From Desulfuromonadales bacterium (GTDB lineage: Bacteria; Desulfobacterota; Desulfuromonadia; Desulfuromonadales; JAGXHI01), in contig JAGXHI010000039.1 of NCBI GenBank assembly GCA_024636295.1, positions 1 to 64,000 on the forward strand: a stretch of DNA of 64,000 bases. The letters run 5' to 3'. Below, in pieces: positions 15,342 through 23,762 of this stretch (its first letter is position 1; each line of letters begins with the position of its first letter). Position numbers and translations under genes: made by a program. The notes beneath the pieces were generated by a model. That model worked only from the letters and a program-made list of their open reading frames with translations, ran no database searches and was not told where the DNA came from.

Positions 15342-16430
15342 ATGTCCGATCAATATCTTGGCATCGTCGAGGAGACCACCCGGGGCGCCGACCCGGAAAG
15401 CGGTTATCTTTTTTTACCCGTCCGCTCGGGCCTCTCGCCCAAGTTCCAGCCCAACGACGCCCCGCGCAAAGAGTTCCGCGGGCAGGACACCGCCCTGGGC
15501 GACGCCTCGGTGCGCCGCTTATCGAGCGCCTGGGCCGCCTCGCTCGAGGCCGCACTCTACCCCGGCGCGGAGATGGGCCTGATTTTCAAGCACCTCTTCG
15601 GTTTTGCCGGCTCCCGCTCGGTGATCGACACAAACGCCTACGGCGGCATGCTCTACCCCAAGGCGCAGCCCTACGGCGCCGGAGCGCCCCTGGCGGATAA
15701 GGCCATCGGCCTCATCCCCAACACCGATGAGGAAGGCACGACCAAAAAGCAGTATTACGGCGGCGGACGCATCCGAAGCCTCACCATGAATTTCACGCCC
15801 GATGAAGACGTGTTCGTCTCGGTCGAGTTCGGCGGCGCAGGCCCCTGGGTGGGCAGCCCCGACCAGGCCGCCCTGGCCGGAGCGGCCTTTCCCGCCGCCG
15901 CCTGCTTCCTCTTTCATCAGGCAAGCTTCTACATCGGATCGGGGATCTCGCGCACCGGAAGCGGCCCGGATTACACCGCCATCGCGCCCGGCTCCATGAC
16001 CCAGTTCACGCCCGACGAGGCCACCCTGACGCTGACCAACGGCCTCGAGGACAAGATGGTGCTCAACGGCGTCGCCGGAGCGAGCAAGACGCACCGAAGC
16101 GGACAGTTCGCCGCCGAGCTGCAGACCACCGTCGATTACCGCGACCCCTCCAGCGGCTTCTCCAGCGCCGATGAGTTCAAGACGCTCTTTTCCGGCCCGC
16201 GCACCAACAGCCTGCTCATTGTGCTCGATAGCGGGGAGCTCGCCGGCGCGGCAACGCAGAACTACCAGATGATCATCGATCTGCCCACCATGCTGCTCGA
16301 GACCGAAGGCCCCGAGCGCAACAACGAAGGCCAGACGCCTCCGCTCTCCACCACCTGGCGCAGCCTCTACAACTCGACCACCAAGTATCCCGCAGCGATC
16401 CTCACATTCGACCAGGCCGCCGCGTATTGA
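15342..16430 (+). CDS. Major tail tube protein
   Basis: A 362-residue protein in the tube position, directly before the chaperone and tape measure genes. The N-terminal YLGIVEETTRGADPESGY and repeated beta-rich segments (RIRSLTMNFTPDEDVFVSVEFGG, DEATLTLTNGLEDKM, AELQTTVDYRD) match two-domain phage tail tube proteins. ATG 15342 is chosen for the GGAGG 5 bases upstream. No sheath gene is seen, so the tail is long and non-contractile. Confidence 0.8.
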   Translation: MSDQYLGIVEETTRGADPESGYLFLPVRSGLSPKFQPNDAPRKEFRGQDTALGDASVRRLSSAWAASLEAALYPGAEMGLIFKHLFGFAGSRSVIDTNAYGGMLYPKAQPYGAGAPLADKAIGLIPNTDEEGTTKKQYYGGGRIRSLTMNFTPDEDVFVSVEFGGAGPWVGSPDQAALAGAAFPAAACFLFHQASFYIGSGISRTGSGPDYTAIAPGSMTQFTPDEATLTLTNGLEDKMVLNGVAGASKTHRSGQFAAELQTTVDYRDPSSGFSSADEFKTLFSGPRTNSLLIVLDSGELAGAATQNYQMIIDLPTMLLETEGPERNNEGQTPPLSTTWRSLYNSTTKYPAAILTFDQAAAY

Positions 16431-16513
16431 CATGCGGGATCTCCCGCACCCCGAGCGGGTTCAGGCCGGATCCGCTTGGGGGTATTTTAAAACCGGCCAG
16501 TATGGAGCATGCC

Positions 16514-16855
16514 ATGGAATTCAACGGACCGGACCACGTGTATCGCTGCATCCCGCCCGTGCTGGGCAACGAAAAAGACGAGAGCCCCGTCGCCGTCGGC
16601 CTCAAGGTCGTCGCCGTTCCGGAGATCGACCGGCTGCAGGCCGAGTGCCGCGGACTCGGCCAGGAGGCGATCGACAAGAAGAATTACGAAGCGATCAAGA
16701 GCAAGGTCGTCTTCATCGAGAACCTCAAAATCGACGGACAGGACGTGAGCGATTTCGATACCTTTTACCAGAAAGCTCCGCCCGAGCTGGTGGACTGGGT
16801 GACCAAGGCGATCTTCTCCACGCTGCACCTCACGAAGGCCGAAAGAAAAAACTGA
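16514..16855 (+). CDS. Tail assembly chaperone, short form (gpG-like)
   Basis: A 113-residue zero-frame product. ATG 16514 has GGAG 6 bases upstream and is preferred over ATG 16502. The protein is a small helical/beta protein (LKVVAVPEIDRLQAECRGL, VDWVTKAIFSTLHLTKAERKN), typical of the first tail chaperone that coats the tape measure during assembly. It ends right after a slippery heptamer, so a longer fusion is also made. Confidence 0.75.
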   Translation: MEFNGPDHVYRCIPPVLGNEKDESPVAVGLKVVAVPEIDRLQAECRGLGQEAIDKKNYEAIKSKVVFIENLKIDGQDVSDFDTFYQKAPPELVDWVTKAIFSTLHLTKAERKN

Positions 16856-17301
16856 TCGCCGGGGTCCGCTTCAGCCTCTACCTGGGCGACAGCCCCGGCA
16901 AGTCCGAAACGAAAAACGCCGATAAATACGATTGCAGCCGATGCGACGAGCGTACACGAAAAGCCCGAAACTGCCACAATCGAAACGGCTTTCAGGAAAT
17001 GATTCTGGAAGGGCCCGAGGAGTGGAAGCGCCTGCCTCGCACCGCCGGCAAACCGTTCAAGATCCCCTGGGCGCCGACCATGTTTCTGGCCTGCCCCCTC
17101 TCCGTGCTCACGGCAAACACCTGGGACGTCATCGACCTGGTCAGCGAGTGCACCGGGGGCGAGAATTGCGACCTGCTGCACCTGCCGTTTCCCGGCCCGC
17201 TGCTCGATCAGCCCCCCTGGTTTCGCGAGGCGGTCAAGATCTATCGACGCGAGCGCAGCGATCACTTCCGCTGGCGGATGAAAAAAGACAGGGAGAAATG
17301 A
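16514..17301 (+). CDS. Tail assembly chaperone fusion made by -1 frameshift (gpGT-like)
   Basis: A -1 slip at 16846-16852 continues translation in the next frame to 17301, giving about 262 residues. The added 149 residues carry a cysteine cluster (CSRCDERTRKARNC) and the conserved-looking LACPLSVLTANTWDVIDL. This frame has no good start of its own and ends 4 bases before the tape measure start, as in many siphoviruses where G and GT come from one gene. Confidence 0.75.
16846..16852 (+). promoter_or_regulatory. Programmed -1 frameshift site A AAA AAC
   Basis: The zero frame reads AGA AAA AAC TGA, so the heptamer A AAA AAC is in exact register (X XXY YYZ) and followed at once by the stop. This is one of the most efficient bacterial slippery sequences. 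Confidence 0.82.
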
Positions 17302-17305
17302 GCTG

Positions 17306-19294
17306 ATGGCATCCTTCGAGTCAAGAGAAATCCGTACCATTCTGACCACGAAGAACCAGGGTCAGCGCGAACTGAGCCGCTTTCGCGGTGGACTCGACGG
17401 AGTCACCCGCGCCGCCCGCATGATGGGCATCGGCCTTGGCGCGGCGGGACTCGCCGCCTTCGCCCGCAGCGTGGCGGACGCCTCCATGAGGATGGAGAGC
17501 ATGCAGAACGCCCTCAAGGCCGTCACCGGCTCCACCGAAGGCGCCGCCGCAGAGATCGGCTTTGTGCGCGAGGAGGCCGAGCGCCTGGGGCTCGACCTGG
17601 AGACCGCCGCCGATAGCTACACCAAACTAGCCGCAGCCTCCAAGGGCACCGCCATCGCGGGTGAGGAAACCCGCGATATTTTCGCCGCCGTGGCTGAGGC
17701 ATCCACCGTGCTGGGCCTCTCTGCCGCAGATACGACCGGGGCGCTCACCGCCATAGGGCAGATGATGAGCAAGGGCAACGTGCAGGCCGAGGAGCTCCGC
17801 GGCCAGCTCGGCGAGCGGATCCCCGGCGCTTTTCAGCTCGCCGCCCGGGCCATGGACGTGACTACGCAACAGCTCAACGACATGCTGGACCAGGGCAAGG
17901 TCCTAGCAGACGACTTCCTGCCGCGCTTCGCCCGGGAGCTGCGCGCCACCTACGCCGAGGCCCTGCCCGAGGCGGTCAACTCCTCCCGCGCGAGCATGAA
18001 CCGCTTGCAGACCGCCATCTTCGGCCTCAAGACCGAGATCGGCGATTCGGGATTCATGGCCTCGATGAACGAGGGGATGAACCGTACCGCCGAGATTCTG
18101 GGAAGCCAGGAGATGAAAACCGGCATCCGGGCTTTCGGGGACTTTGTCGGGGTGATTTCCGACAACGGGCAAGTCCTCACAGATGTGCTCGACGGCATGG
18201 CTTATGCCTTTAAAGATGTCCGCGACCACATCCGGGATATCAAAAGCGATCTTTCTCCTATTCTTGAGAACAAGCTTGTCCAGTTCCTGATAGAAAAAGG
18301 CCCCAGAAACGCCCTGCCCCCTGGAATGGCAGCCCTGTCCGCCTATGGCGAAGCCCGCCGCCTCATCGATTCGCCCGAGGGCGCCGTGGCACGGGGCGGC
18401 ACGCGTGTGGCCATCGGCTCGGATACGGCTGGTTTTGGAGGCTACGCCGGCAGCGGCGCAGGGGGCTCCGGCGCTGAAGACGGCCCCGAGGCCGCCATTG
18501 AGGCCATGCGCGAGCGCCGATTCAACCAGCGCCGCCTCGAGGCCCAGTGGGACGAGGAGGACCGCGCAGCCAACCAGACCGCCTACGAGCGGCGCTGGCG
18601 CATCCAGGCCGAGCAGGAGCAGGCCCTGCTGGAGCTGAAAAAAGAGTCCGCTTTCGAGCTGCGCATGTTCACCATGGAGCAGCAGAACGAGCAGCGCGAG
18701 TTCGAAGAAGAGCAGACCCTCATCAAGCTGGAGCGGCTGAAAAGAGAAGAAGAGGAGCGCGCCCGCATCATATCCGAGGGCGAAACCTACGTGATGAACA
18801 TGCGCCGCGGCAATATAGGCATGGCCCTGGGCCTGATGCAGCAGTTCGCAGGAGAGTCCAAGGCCATCGCCATCGCGGGACTGGCCATCCAGAAGGGCCT
18901 GGCGATATCGGAGACCTACATTAACACTCAGTCCGCCGCCGCCGCCGCTCTCGCCCCGCCGCCCCTGGGCCTCGGCCCGGCCCTCGGTGAGCCTCTGGCA
19001 GCCGCCATCGAAACGCAGGGATATATCCGCATGGGCCTGATCGCCGCCACGGGCCTGATGGATGGCGCGCGGATCGCCGGGAGCAAAAGCAGCGGCTTCG
19101 GCTACGGCGGAGGCACGCCGAACAGCCCCATCGTCACCCAGACTCCCGCGCCGTCCGGCCCGCAGGACATCACCATCCGCCTCATCACGGACGCCAAAGG
19201 CGCGTTCACCGCCGAGGCCGTGGAGGAAACCCTGATCCCCCACCTGAATCGGGCCAACCGCCGCGGGGTCAAAATCATCGTGGAGACGCAATAA
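17306..19294 (+). CDS. Tape measure protein
   Basis: A 662-residue tape measure. The N-terminus has the phage tape measure domain (GIGLGAAGLAAFARSVADASMRMESMQNALKAVTGS, then GNVQAEELRGQLGERIPGAFQLAARAM, the most conserved block). The C-terminal half contains a long Glu/Arg-rich coiled coil (ALLELKKESAFELRMFTMEQQ) and a hydrophobic Ala-rich segment near residue 525-590. At about 0.15 nm per residue the tail would be roughly 100 nm, a general rule rather than a measurement. Confidence 0.9.
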   Translation: MASFESREIRTILTTKNQGQRELSRFRGGLDGVTRAARMMGIGLGAAGLAAFARSVADASMRMESMQNALKAVTGSTEGAAAEIGFVREEAERLGLDLETAADSYTKLAAASKGTAIAGEETRDIFAAVAEASTVLGLSAADTTGALTAIGQMMSKGNVQAEELRGQLGERIPGAFQLAARAMDVTTQQLNDMLDQGKVLADDFLPRFARELRATYAEALPEAVNSSRASMNRLQTAIFGLKTEIGDSGFMASMNEGMNRTAEILGSQEMKTGIRAFGDFVGVISDNGQVLTDVLDGMAYAFKDVRDHIRDIKSDLSPILENKLVQFLIEKGPRNALPPGMAALSAYGEARRLIDSPEGAVARGGTRVAIGSDTAGFGGYAGSGAGGSGAEDGPEAAIEAMRERRFNQRRLEAQWDEEDRAANQTAYERRWRIQAEQEQALLELKKESAFELRMFTMEQQNEQREFEEEQTLIKLERLKREEEERARIISEGETYVMNMRRGNIGMALGLMQQFAGESKAIAIAGLAIQKGLAISETYINTQSAAAAALAPPPLGLGPALGEPLAAAIETQGYIRMGLIAATGLMDGARIAGSKSSGFGYGGGTPNSPIVTQTPAPSGPQDITIRLITDAKGAFTAEAVEETLIPHLNRANRRGVKIIVETQ

Positions 19295-20050
19295 ATGTAC
19301 CAGCCCGCCGTGCTCTACACCGAATACGCCGGCGCCGTCTCCGTGACGGCCACCGATTCCCTCGCGGACTCCGATCCCGAGGACGTGCTGCTCGCCACCG
19401 AGGACACCTGGTGGGCGCCCGCGAACCAGTCGGGCTCCAAATCCCTGATATTCGACTTCGGCGCCGGCTACTACTACAACGCCATCGCCCTGCTGGGGCG
19501 CGATCTGGACGGCGTGACGGTGGAGATCCGCGGATCGACCGACAATTTCTCCGCCAGCGATTTCCAGATCAAGGCCCCCACGGCGCTCTCCGCTCCGGTC
19601 AACGCCGGCTGGCTCATCGCTCCGGGCTCCACTGTGCGCTATCACAAGGTGATATTTTCCGGCTTCTCCAGCGACTTTCGTGTGGCGCACGTCTGCCTCG
19701 ACCAGATCCGTCCGCTCCCCTACCTGAGCGAGGATTTCGACCCGGACGGCTTCGACGCCGCGGGCGAGCAGCTCGTCTCCTCCTCGGGCGTCTACGTGGG
19801 CTCGACCCTGCAGCGCACCATGCGCGAGCTGCCCCTGGATCTGGGGCAGGTGACCGACAGCGAATACGCCATCATCGCCCACTGGGCCGAAAACCGCCTC
19901 CGGCGACTGCTGCCGTACTTCTTTTTGCCTGAGCAGTGGACCTACGACACGGCCTATTTCGGATGGAACAAAGACGGACGATTCAGCGCCCCGCTCAAGG
20001 ACGGAGTACGCACGGTGGCGCCCATGACCTTTGTTACGAGGGCTCTCTGA
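19295..20050 (+). CDS. Tail tip protein (distal tail position)
   Basis: A 251-residue protein starting directly after the tape measure stop. The aromatic, beta-rich sequence (SKSLIFDFGAGYYYNAIALLGRDLDGVTVEIRGS) resembles a discoidin/galactose-binding-like beta sandwich. The C-terminal part (ELPLDLGQVTDSEYAIIAHWAENRLRRLLPYFF) matches the position of distal tail proteins. Role inferred from order. Confidence 0.65.
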   Translation: MYQPAVLYTEYAGAVSVTATDSLADSDPEDVLLATEDTWWAPANQSGSKSLIFDFGAGYYYNAIALLGRDLDGVTVEIRGSTDNFSASDFQIKAPTALSAPVNAGWLIAPGSTVRYHKVIFSGFSSDFRVAHVCLDQIRPLPYLSEDFDPDGFDAAGEQLVSSSGVYVGSTLQRTMRELPLDLGQVTDSEYAIIAHWAENRLRRLLPYFFLPEQWTYDTAYFGWNKDGRFSAPLKDGVRTVAPMTFVTRAL

Positions 20051-20051
20051 T

Positions 20052-22667
20052 ATGGCCTCCGACGCCTACATCGCCGCCGCGAAAAAAGAGATCCGCATCC
20101 CCGTGGTGCACCTGGCCATCGAGACCATCGACGCCCTTCGCGAGGTGGTCGCCAACCAGGCCGACTGGGAAGCCTCCCAGGGACTCACTCGCATCTCCAC
20201 CACCACCGAGCCGGGCAAGGCGAAGATCGCCGCGCAGAGCCAGAGCGCCGGAGTCAGCGGCTCCGCCACCGCCTCCGAGGCCATGTTCGTCACCGGCATC
20301 CGCGGCACGCTGCGCTTCTCCTGGATGGAGGACTGCGTTTCCTGGGTGAGCGTCGCCGTGCCGGTGGGATCGAAGACCGCCCTTGTCAGCCTCAACCTCA
20401 ACACCTGCACGGTCTTTGACCCCATCACCCTCGATCTCAACGTGCTGCTGGAGATCGCGGCGCCCTTCGAGCAGTTCTCCGCCTCCGATATCATCACCAT
20501 CGGCGACCCGTATTTCGTTTCGATCTCGGCCAGCGGCGCCGCGCAGATGCCCGGCGCGGTCACCGTCGCCTGGGACGGCGCCACCGAGCGCACCCTGCAC
20601 TACATGCCCGCAAACGCCTCGCTGCGCACGATGATCCTTGATCTCGGCGCGGTGCCCACCGTCGCCTCCGTCTTCGGGGCGGCCGACCGGGTTCCGGCCG
20701 GCACCACCCTCGCCTACACCGCCCGAGGCCGAAACGACCCCGCTGACGCCTGGGCGAGCCTGGGGTGGGTGAGCGACGGGGATGAGCTCACCGCCTACCG
20801 CTATTACGACGTCTCGGCCGCGTTTTCCACCAACACCGGAGAGAGCCCCGAGCTCAGCGAGATATCCATCACCGGTGGGGACACCCGCCAGCGGCACTAC
20901 TCGACCCACCTCGATGCCCCGGTCCAAGGCGCAAAACCCTATCTGAAGGAGAAGAGTCTCTCGAGCCTCACCAGCAAGATCGAGCTCGATAAACTCTCCA
21001 CCGTCGGGCAAGTGAGCGCCAAGCTCCACTGGCGGCGCGACAGCGGGGATCTGATCGCCACCGGGTTTCTTAAAAATCGCCGCGTGAGCATTCAGACGGG
21101 GTTTCTCGGCCTTGCCGAAAAGGATTTCGAGCCCTACTTCACCGGCCTCTTCCACGACTGGTCCTCCGACCCGCTGGCCATGGAGATCGAAATCACCCTG
21201 CAGGACGTGCTCAAGCGCTTTTTTAAAGAGAAGATTCCCCGCGGCTCCTTCAACGCTGTCGGCGCGAAAACCCACACGGCCCTGACCTGGCTGAACGAGA
21301 ACGTCATACAGGTGATGCTCGATATCTTTGACGCGATGGACCTGCCCGGCCGCCTGATGGACCGGGTCGCCTTCGAGACGCTGCGCGACGGGGATTTCTC
21401 GTCCGCCGACTGGCAGGTGAGCCGCACCATCGAGGAGCCCACCGAAGCCAAGACGCTTCTCGAAGAGCTCTCCATCCTCTCTGGCGTGTTCATCGTGCCC
21501 CTGCCCTCGGGCAAGCTCACCCCGGTGCGCTACGATCCCGAGGCCGCCAACGCCGCCGTTCTCGATGCTCTGGAGCACCAGCAGCAGGAGATCGAAGGCG
21601 GCCAGGAGGAGCTCTTCACCCGCAACGTCTGCTATTACAATCCCATCGCCGCCGACCCCTCGGACGACCCCGCCGACTACAACAAGGGCTACATGATCGA
21701 GAACGCCGCCGCCGCCAGCAACTGGGGCGAGAAGGGCGAGAAGACCTATTTTGACAAGTGGGAAGCCTCGGCCGCCGCCATGGTCGCCCTGGCCGAGCGC
21801 CGCGACGCCTGGTATGCCAACCCTCTGTTGCGCACCAGCCTCAAGCAGCTACCCCCGCGCTGGCAGGGCCTGCTGCCCGGACAAGTAATCCGCGTGCAGA
21901 ACCTGCTGCTGCCCTCCGGGGCGTTGAGCTGGGACCGCCGCGCGGACATCCCCTTGCGAACCAGCAAGAAGCGGTTTTTGATCATTAGCAAAAAAACGCA
22001 TCCGCTCGATGCGACTTTCGACCTCGATTTAATGGAGGTCAGAAGCGATCGCCTCGCCACCGACTTCTCCGCCGATACGGTGGGGCAGATCCCCTCGGCC
22101 TGGACCGAGCGCTGGGACGCCTCGGGCGATTTCCTCGTTCAGGAGCTGCCCCTGGGCTATCCGGCCGGGCCCAGCTACCTGCAGGGCTCCATCCCCGATG
22201 CGGGCGACTATCTGATCAGCGCCGACGATTTCGACCACGTTCAGGACGGCGAGATCCTGCTCAAGTTCCAGACGCCCACCGAGGCAGAGCAGCGCATCGT
22301 GGCCGCCCGCTGCTCGGGCGCCGCCGGAAACGAGACCGGGTACTATATCGCCATCACCTACAGCCCCTTTCTCGGTCGCAACCTGCGCATGCATGCCCTG
22401 GTCGATGGCGTGCAAAAAAGCGTCTATACCGGCCCGTACAACTGGACGGACGCCACCTGGCACTGGATGCGCTTTCGCGTGGCCGGCCGCATGGTCTACG
22501 TGCGCATGTGGCCGGACGGCGACTCCGAGCCCACCGTCTGGACCAGCGCCGCCGAAACCGACCTGGTGCCCTCCGGGCTGTGGTGGGGGATCGCCGGGTC
22601 CCAGAGCGACATCAACGTCGACTACATCAGCATGGCCGCCGACAGCCTCACCGCCGCCGGGCCATAA
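20052..22667 (+). CDS. Large tail hub/tip protein with C-terminal lectin-like domain
   Basis: An 871-residue protein; ATG 20052 follows the previous stop by one base. The central part has repeats of beta-rich modules (LTSKIELDKLSTVGQVSAKL, FEPYFTGLFHDWSSDPLAMEIEITLQDVLKRFF) and a hub-like region (RWQGLLPGQVIRVQNLLLPSG). From about residue 680 a concanavalin/LamG-like sandwich follows (GEILLKFQTPTEAEQRIVAARCSG, WHWMRFRVAGRMVYVRMW). It probably forms the tail tip baseplate and contacts surface glycans. Confidence 0.7.
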   Translation: MASDAYIAAAKKEIRIPVVHLAIETIDALREVVANQADWEASQGLTRISTTTEPGKAKIAAQSQSAGVSGSATASEAMFVTGIRGTLRFSWMEDCVSWVSVAVPVGSKTALVSLNLNTCTVFDPITLDLNVLLEIAAPFEQFSASDIITIGDPYFVSISASGAAQMPGAVTVAWDGATERTLHYMPANASLRTMILDLGAVPTVASVFGAADRVPAGTTLAYTARGRNDPADAWASLGWVSDGDELTAYRYYDVSAAFSTNTGESPELSEISITGGDTRQRHYSTHLDAPVQGAKPYLKEKSLSSLTSKIELDKLSTVGQVSAKLHWRRDSGDLIATGFLKNRRVSIQTGFLGLAEKDFEPYFTGLFHDWSSDPLAMEIEITLQDVLKRFFKEKIPRGSFNAVGAKTHTALTWLNENVIQVMLDIFDAMDLPGRLMDRVAFETLRDGDFSSADWQVSRTIEEPTEAKTLLEELSILSGVFIVPLPSGKLTPVRYDPEAANAAVLDALEHQQQEIEGGQEELFTRNVCYYNPIAADPSDDPADYNKGYMIENAAAASNWGEKGEKTYFDKWEASAAAMVALAERRDAWYANPLLRTSLKQLPPRWQGLLPGQVIRVQNLLLPSGALSWDRRADIPLRTSKKRFLIISKKTHPLDATFDLDLMEVRSDRLATDFSADTVGQIPSAWTERWDASGDFLVQELPLGYPAGPSYLQGSIPDAGDYLISADDFDHVQDGEILLKFQTPTEAEQRIVAARCSGAAGNETGYYIAITYSPFLGRNLRMHALVDGVQKSVYTGPYNWTDATWHWMRFRVAGRMVYVRMWPDGDSEPTVWTSAAETDLVPSGLWWGIAGSQSDINVDYISMAADSLTAAGP

Positions 22668-22686
22668 CCGAAAAAGGAGAGACCCC

Positions 22687-23043
22687 ATGGAAACCGTCAA
22701 CCAGCCCAACCAGAGCCTGCGCTACCACGGCCCGCTGCATATCTTCAAGGATGCGGCCGTCTTCGACGCCGCCGAGACCCGCACCAGCGGTTTTGTCCGC
22801 TGCGACCTGCTGAGCAAGATCTTCGGCGCCGCCTACGCCGATCAGGCCGGAACTCTGAAAGTCCAGTTCAGCGCCGATGGCGTCAACGTCGATCACGAGG
22901 AGGAGATCAGCATCTCGGCCGGCGCCGCCTCCGGGGGCTTCGTGGTCGATGTGGTCCTGCCCTACGTGCGCCTCTCCTACACCAACGGCGCCAGCGCCTC
23001 CACCGCGAGCCGGATCAATCTCTTCGGCCGCGCGACCAGCTGA
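22687..23043 (+). CDS. Small beta-rich tail tip accessory protein
   Basis: A 118-residue protein with AGGAGA 9 bases before ATG 22687. The pattern (GTLKVQFSADGVNVDHEEEISISAGAASGGFVVDVVLPYVRLSYTNG) is an all-beta module often seen beside phage fibre genes. No catalytic motif. Function unknown, but it sits in the tail tip operon. Confidence 0.6.
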   Translation: METVNQPNQSLRYHGPLHIFKDAAVFDAAETRTSGFVRCDLLSKIFGAAYADQAGTLKVQFSADGVNVDHEEEISISAGAASGGFVVDVVLPYVRLSYTNGASASTASRINLFGRATS

Positions 23044-23050
23044 GGCCGCC

Positions 23051-23254
23051 ATGAGACTCTACGGCACGAGCAAGGACACGCCGCAGCTCCCGGGAATGTC
23101 CGCCCGGGCGCTCAACTATCTCACCTCCGAGGCGGACAACCTCGCCATGGCCGTGCGCGATTTCTCCGGATCGAACCTGCTGGTGGGCGACTCCGTCGGC
23201 GCCCATGAGCACTTCGTGACCGCCGACGGGGATTTCTTCCGGCTGAGGAGATGA
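23051..23254 (+). CDS. Small hypothetical tail-region protein
   Basis: A 67-residue protein 7 bases after the preceding stop, ending 4 bases before the next start, so packed in the operon. It has no recognisable motif (YLTSEADNLAMAVRDFSGSNLLVGD). Packing and codon use support it more than similarity. Confidence 0.55.
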   Translation: MRLYGTSKDTPQLPGMSARALNYLTSEADNLAMAVRDFSGSNLLVGDSVGAHEHFVTADGDFFRLRR

Positions 23255-23258
23255 CGCC

Positions 23259-23612
23259 ATGACCAAAACCCACCGCATCCAAAGCCGCACCTCAGAGGCT
23301 TTGCTTCTGCGGATCAAGGTGATCGACTTTGTCACCCGGGCCTACGTCCCTTTTGACGGCTGGCAGGGGCGCGCCCGCATCTACGATCCGGCGGATCCCG
23401 AGACGGCTCTCGCCTCGCCCACGGTGACCTTCAAGCCCGACGGCGTGGCGGAGATCTACCTCGCCCAGGCCGATGTCGCGGCTCTGCTCTCGGCCGATGC
23501 GGACGCGGCCGATCTGCGATGGGAGGTTCTCGTCAAGCCCGACGCGGACTACCCCGTCTCGCTCGCCGCAGGCGTCTGGCGCCTCACCCGGGGAGGTCCG
23601 CCGTGGACATAA
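23259..23612 (+). CDS. Hypothetical tail-region protein (BppU-like position)
   Basis: A 117-residue protein with an immunoglobulin-like beta pattern (EALLLRIKVIDFVTRAYVPFDGWQGRARIYDP, then PTVTFKPDGVAEIYLAQ). Such domains occur in baseplate upper proteins. It overlaps the next small gene by 10 bases. Confidence 0.6.
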   Translation: MTKTHRIQSRTSEALLLRIKVIDFVTRAYVPFDGWQGRARIYDPADPETALASPTVTFKPDGVAEIYLAQADVAALLSADADAADLRWEVLVKPDADYPVSLAAGVWRLTRGGPPWT

Positions 23613-23758
23613 CCGTCGAATTTCGCCGCGATCCGCTCATCACCGTCGCGATCAGCGACTATCCCAACCGCTTCGACCTCTTCGTCGCAAACAGCCTCGG
23701 AGGCATCGAGCCGTTTACGACCTCGGAAAACGAACAATTCAGAGCAAAGGAGATCTAA
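23603..23758 (+). CDS. Micro-protein before the DGR target gene
   Basis: A 51-residue ORF starting at GTG 23603 with GGGAGG 6 bases upstream, overlapping the previous gene by 10 bases and ending 4 bases before the variable-protein start. Sequence VDITVEFRRDPLITVAISD is beta-rich. The tight packing makes it credible; function unknown. Confidence 0.5.
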   Translation: MDITVEFRRDPLITVAISDYPNRFDLFVANSLGGIEPFTTSENEQFRAKEI

Positions 23759-23762
23759 ACCC

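Noticed and set aside
20034..21578. 514-codon frame on the - strand over the tail hub gene
   Set aside because: Gly/Val/Asp/His-rich composition typical of shadow frames; the + strand gene is supported by operon packing.
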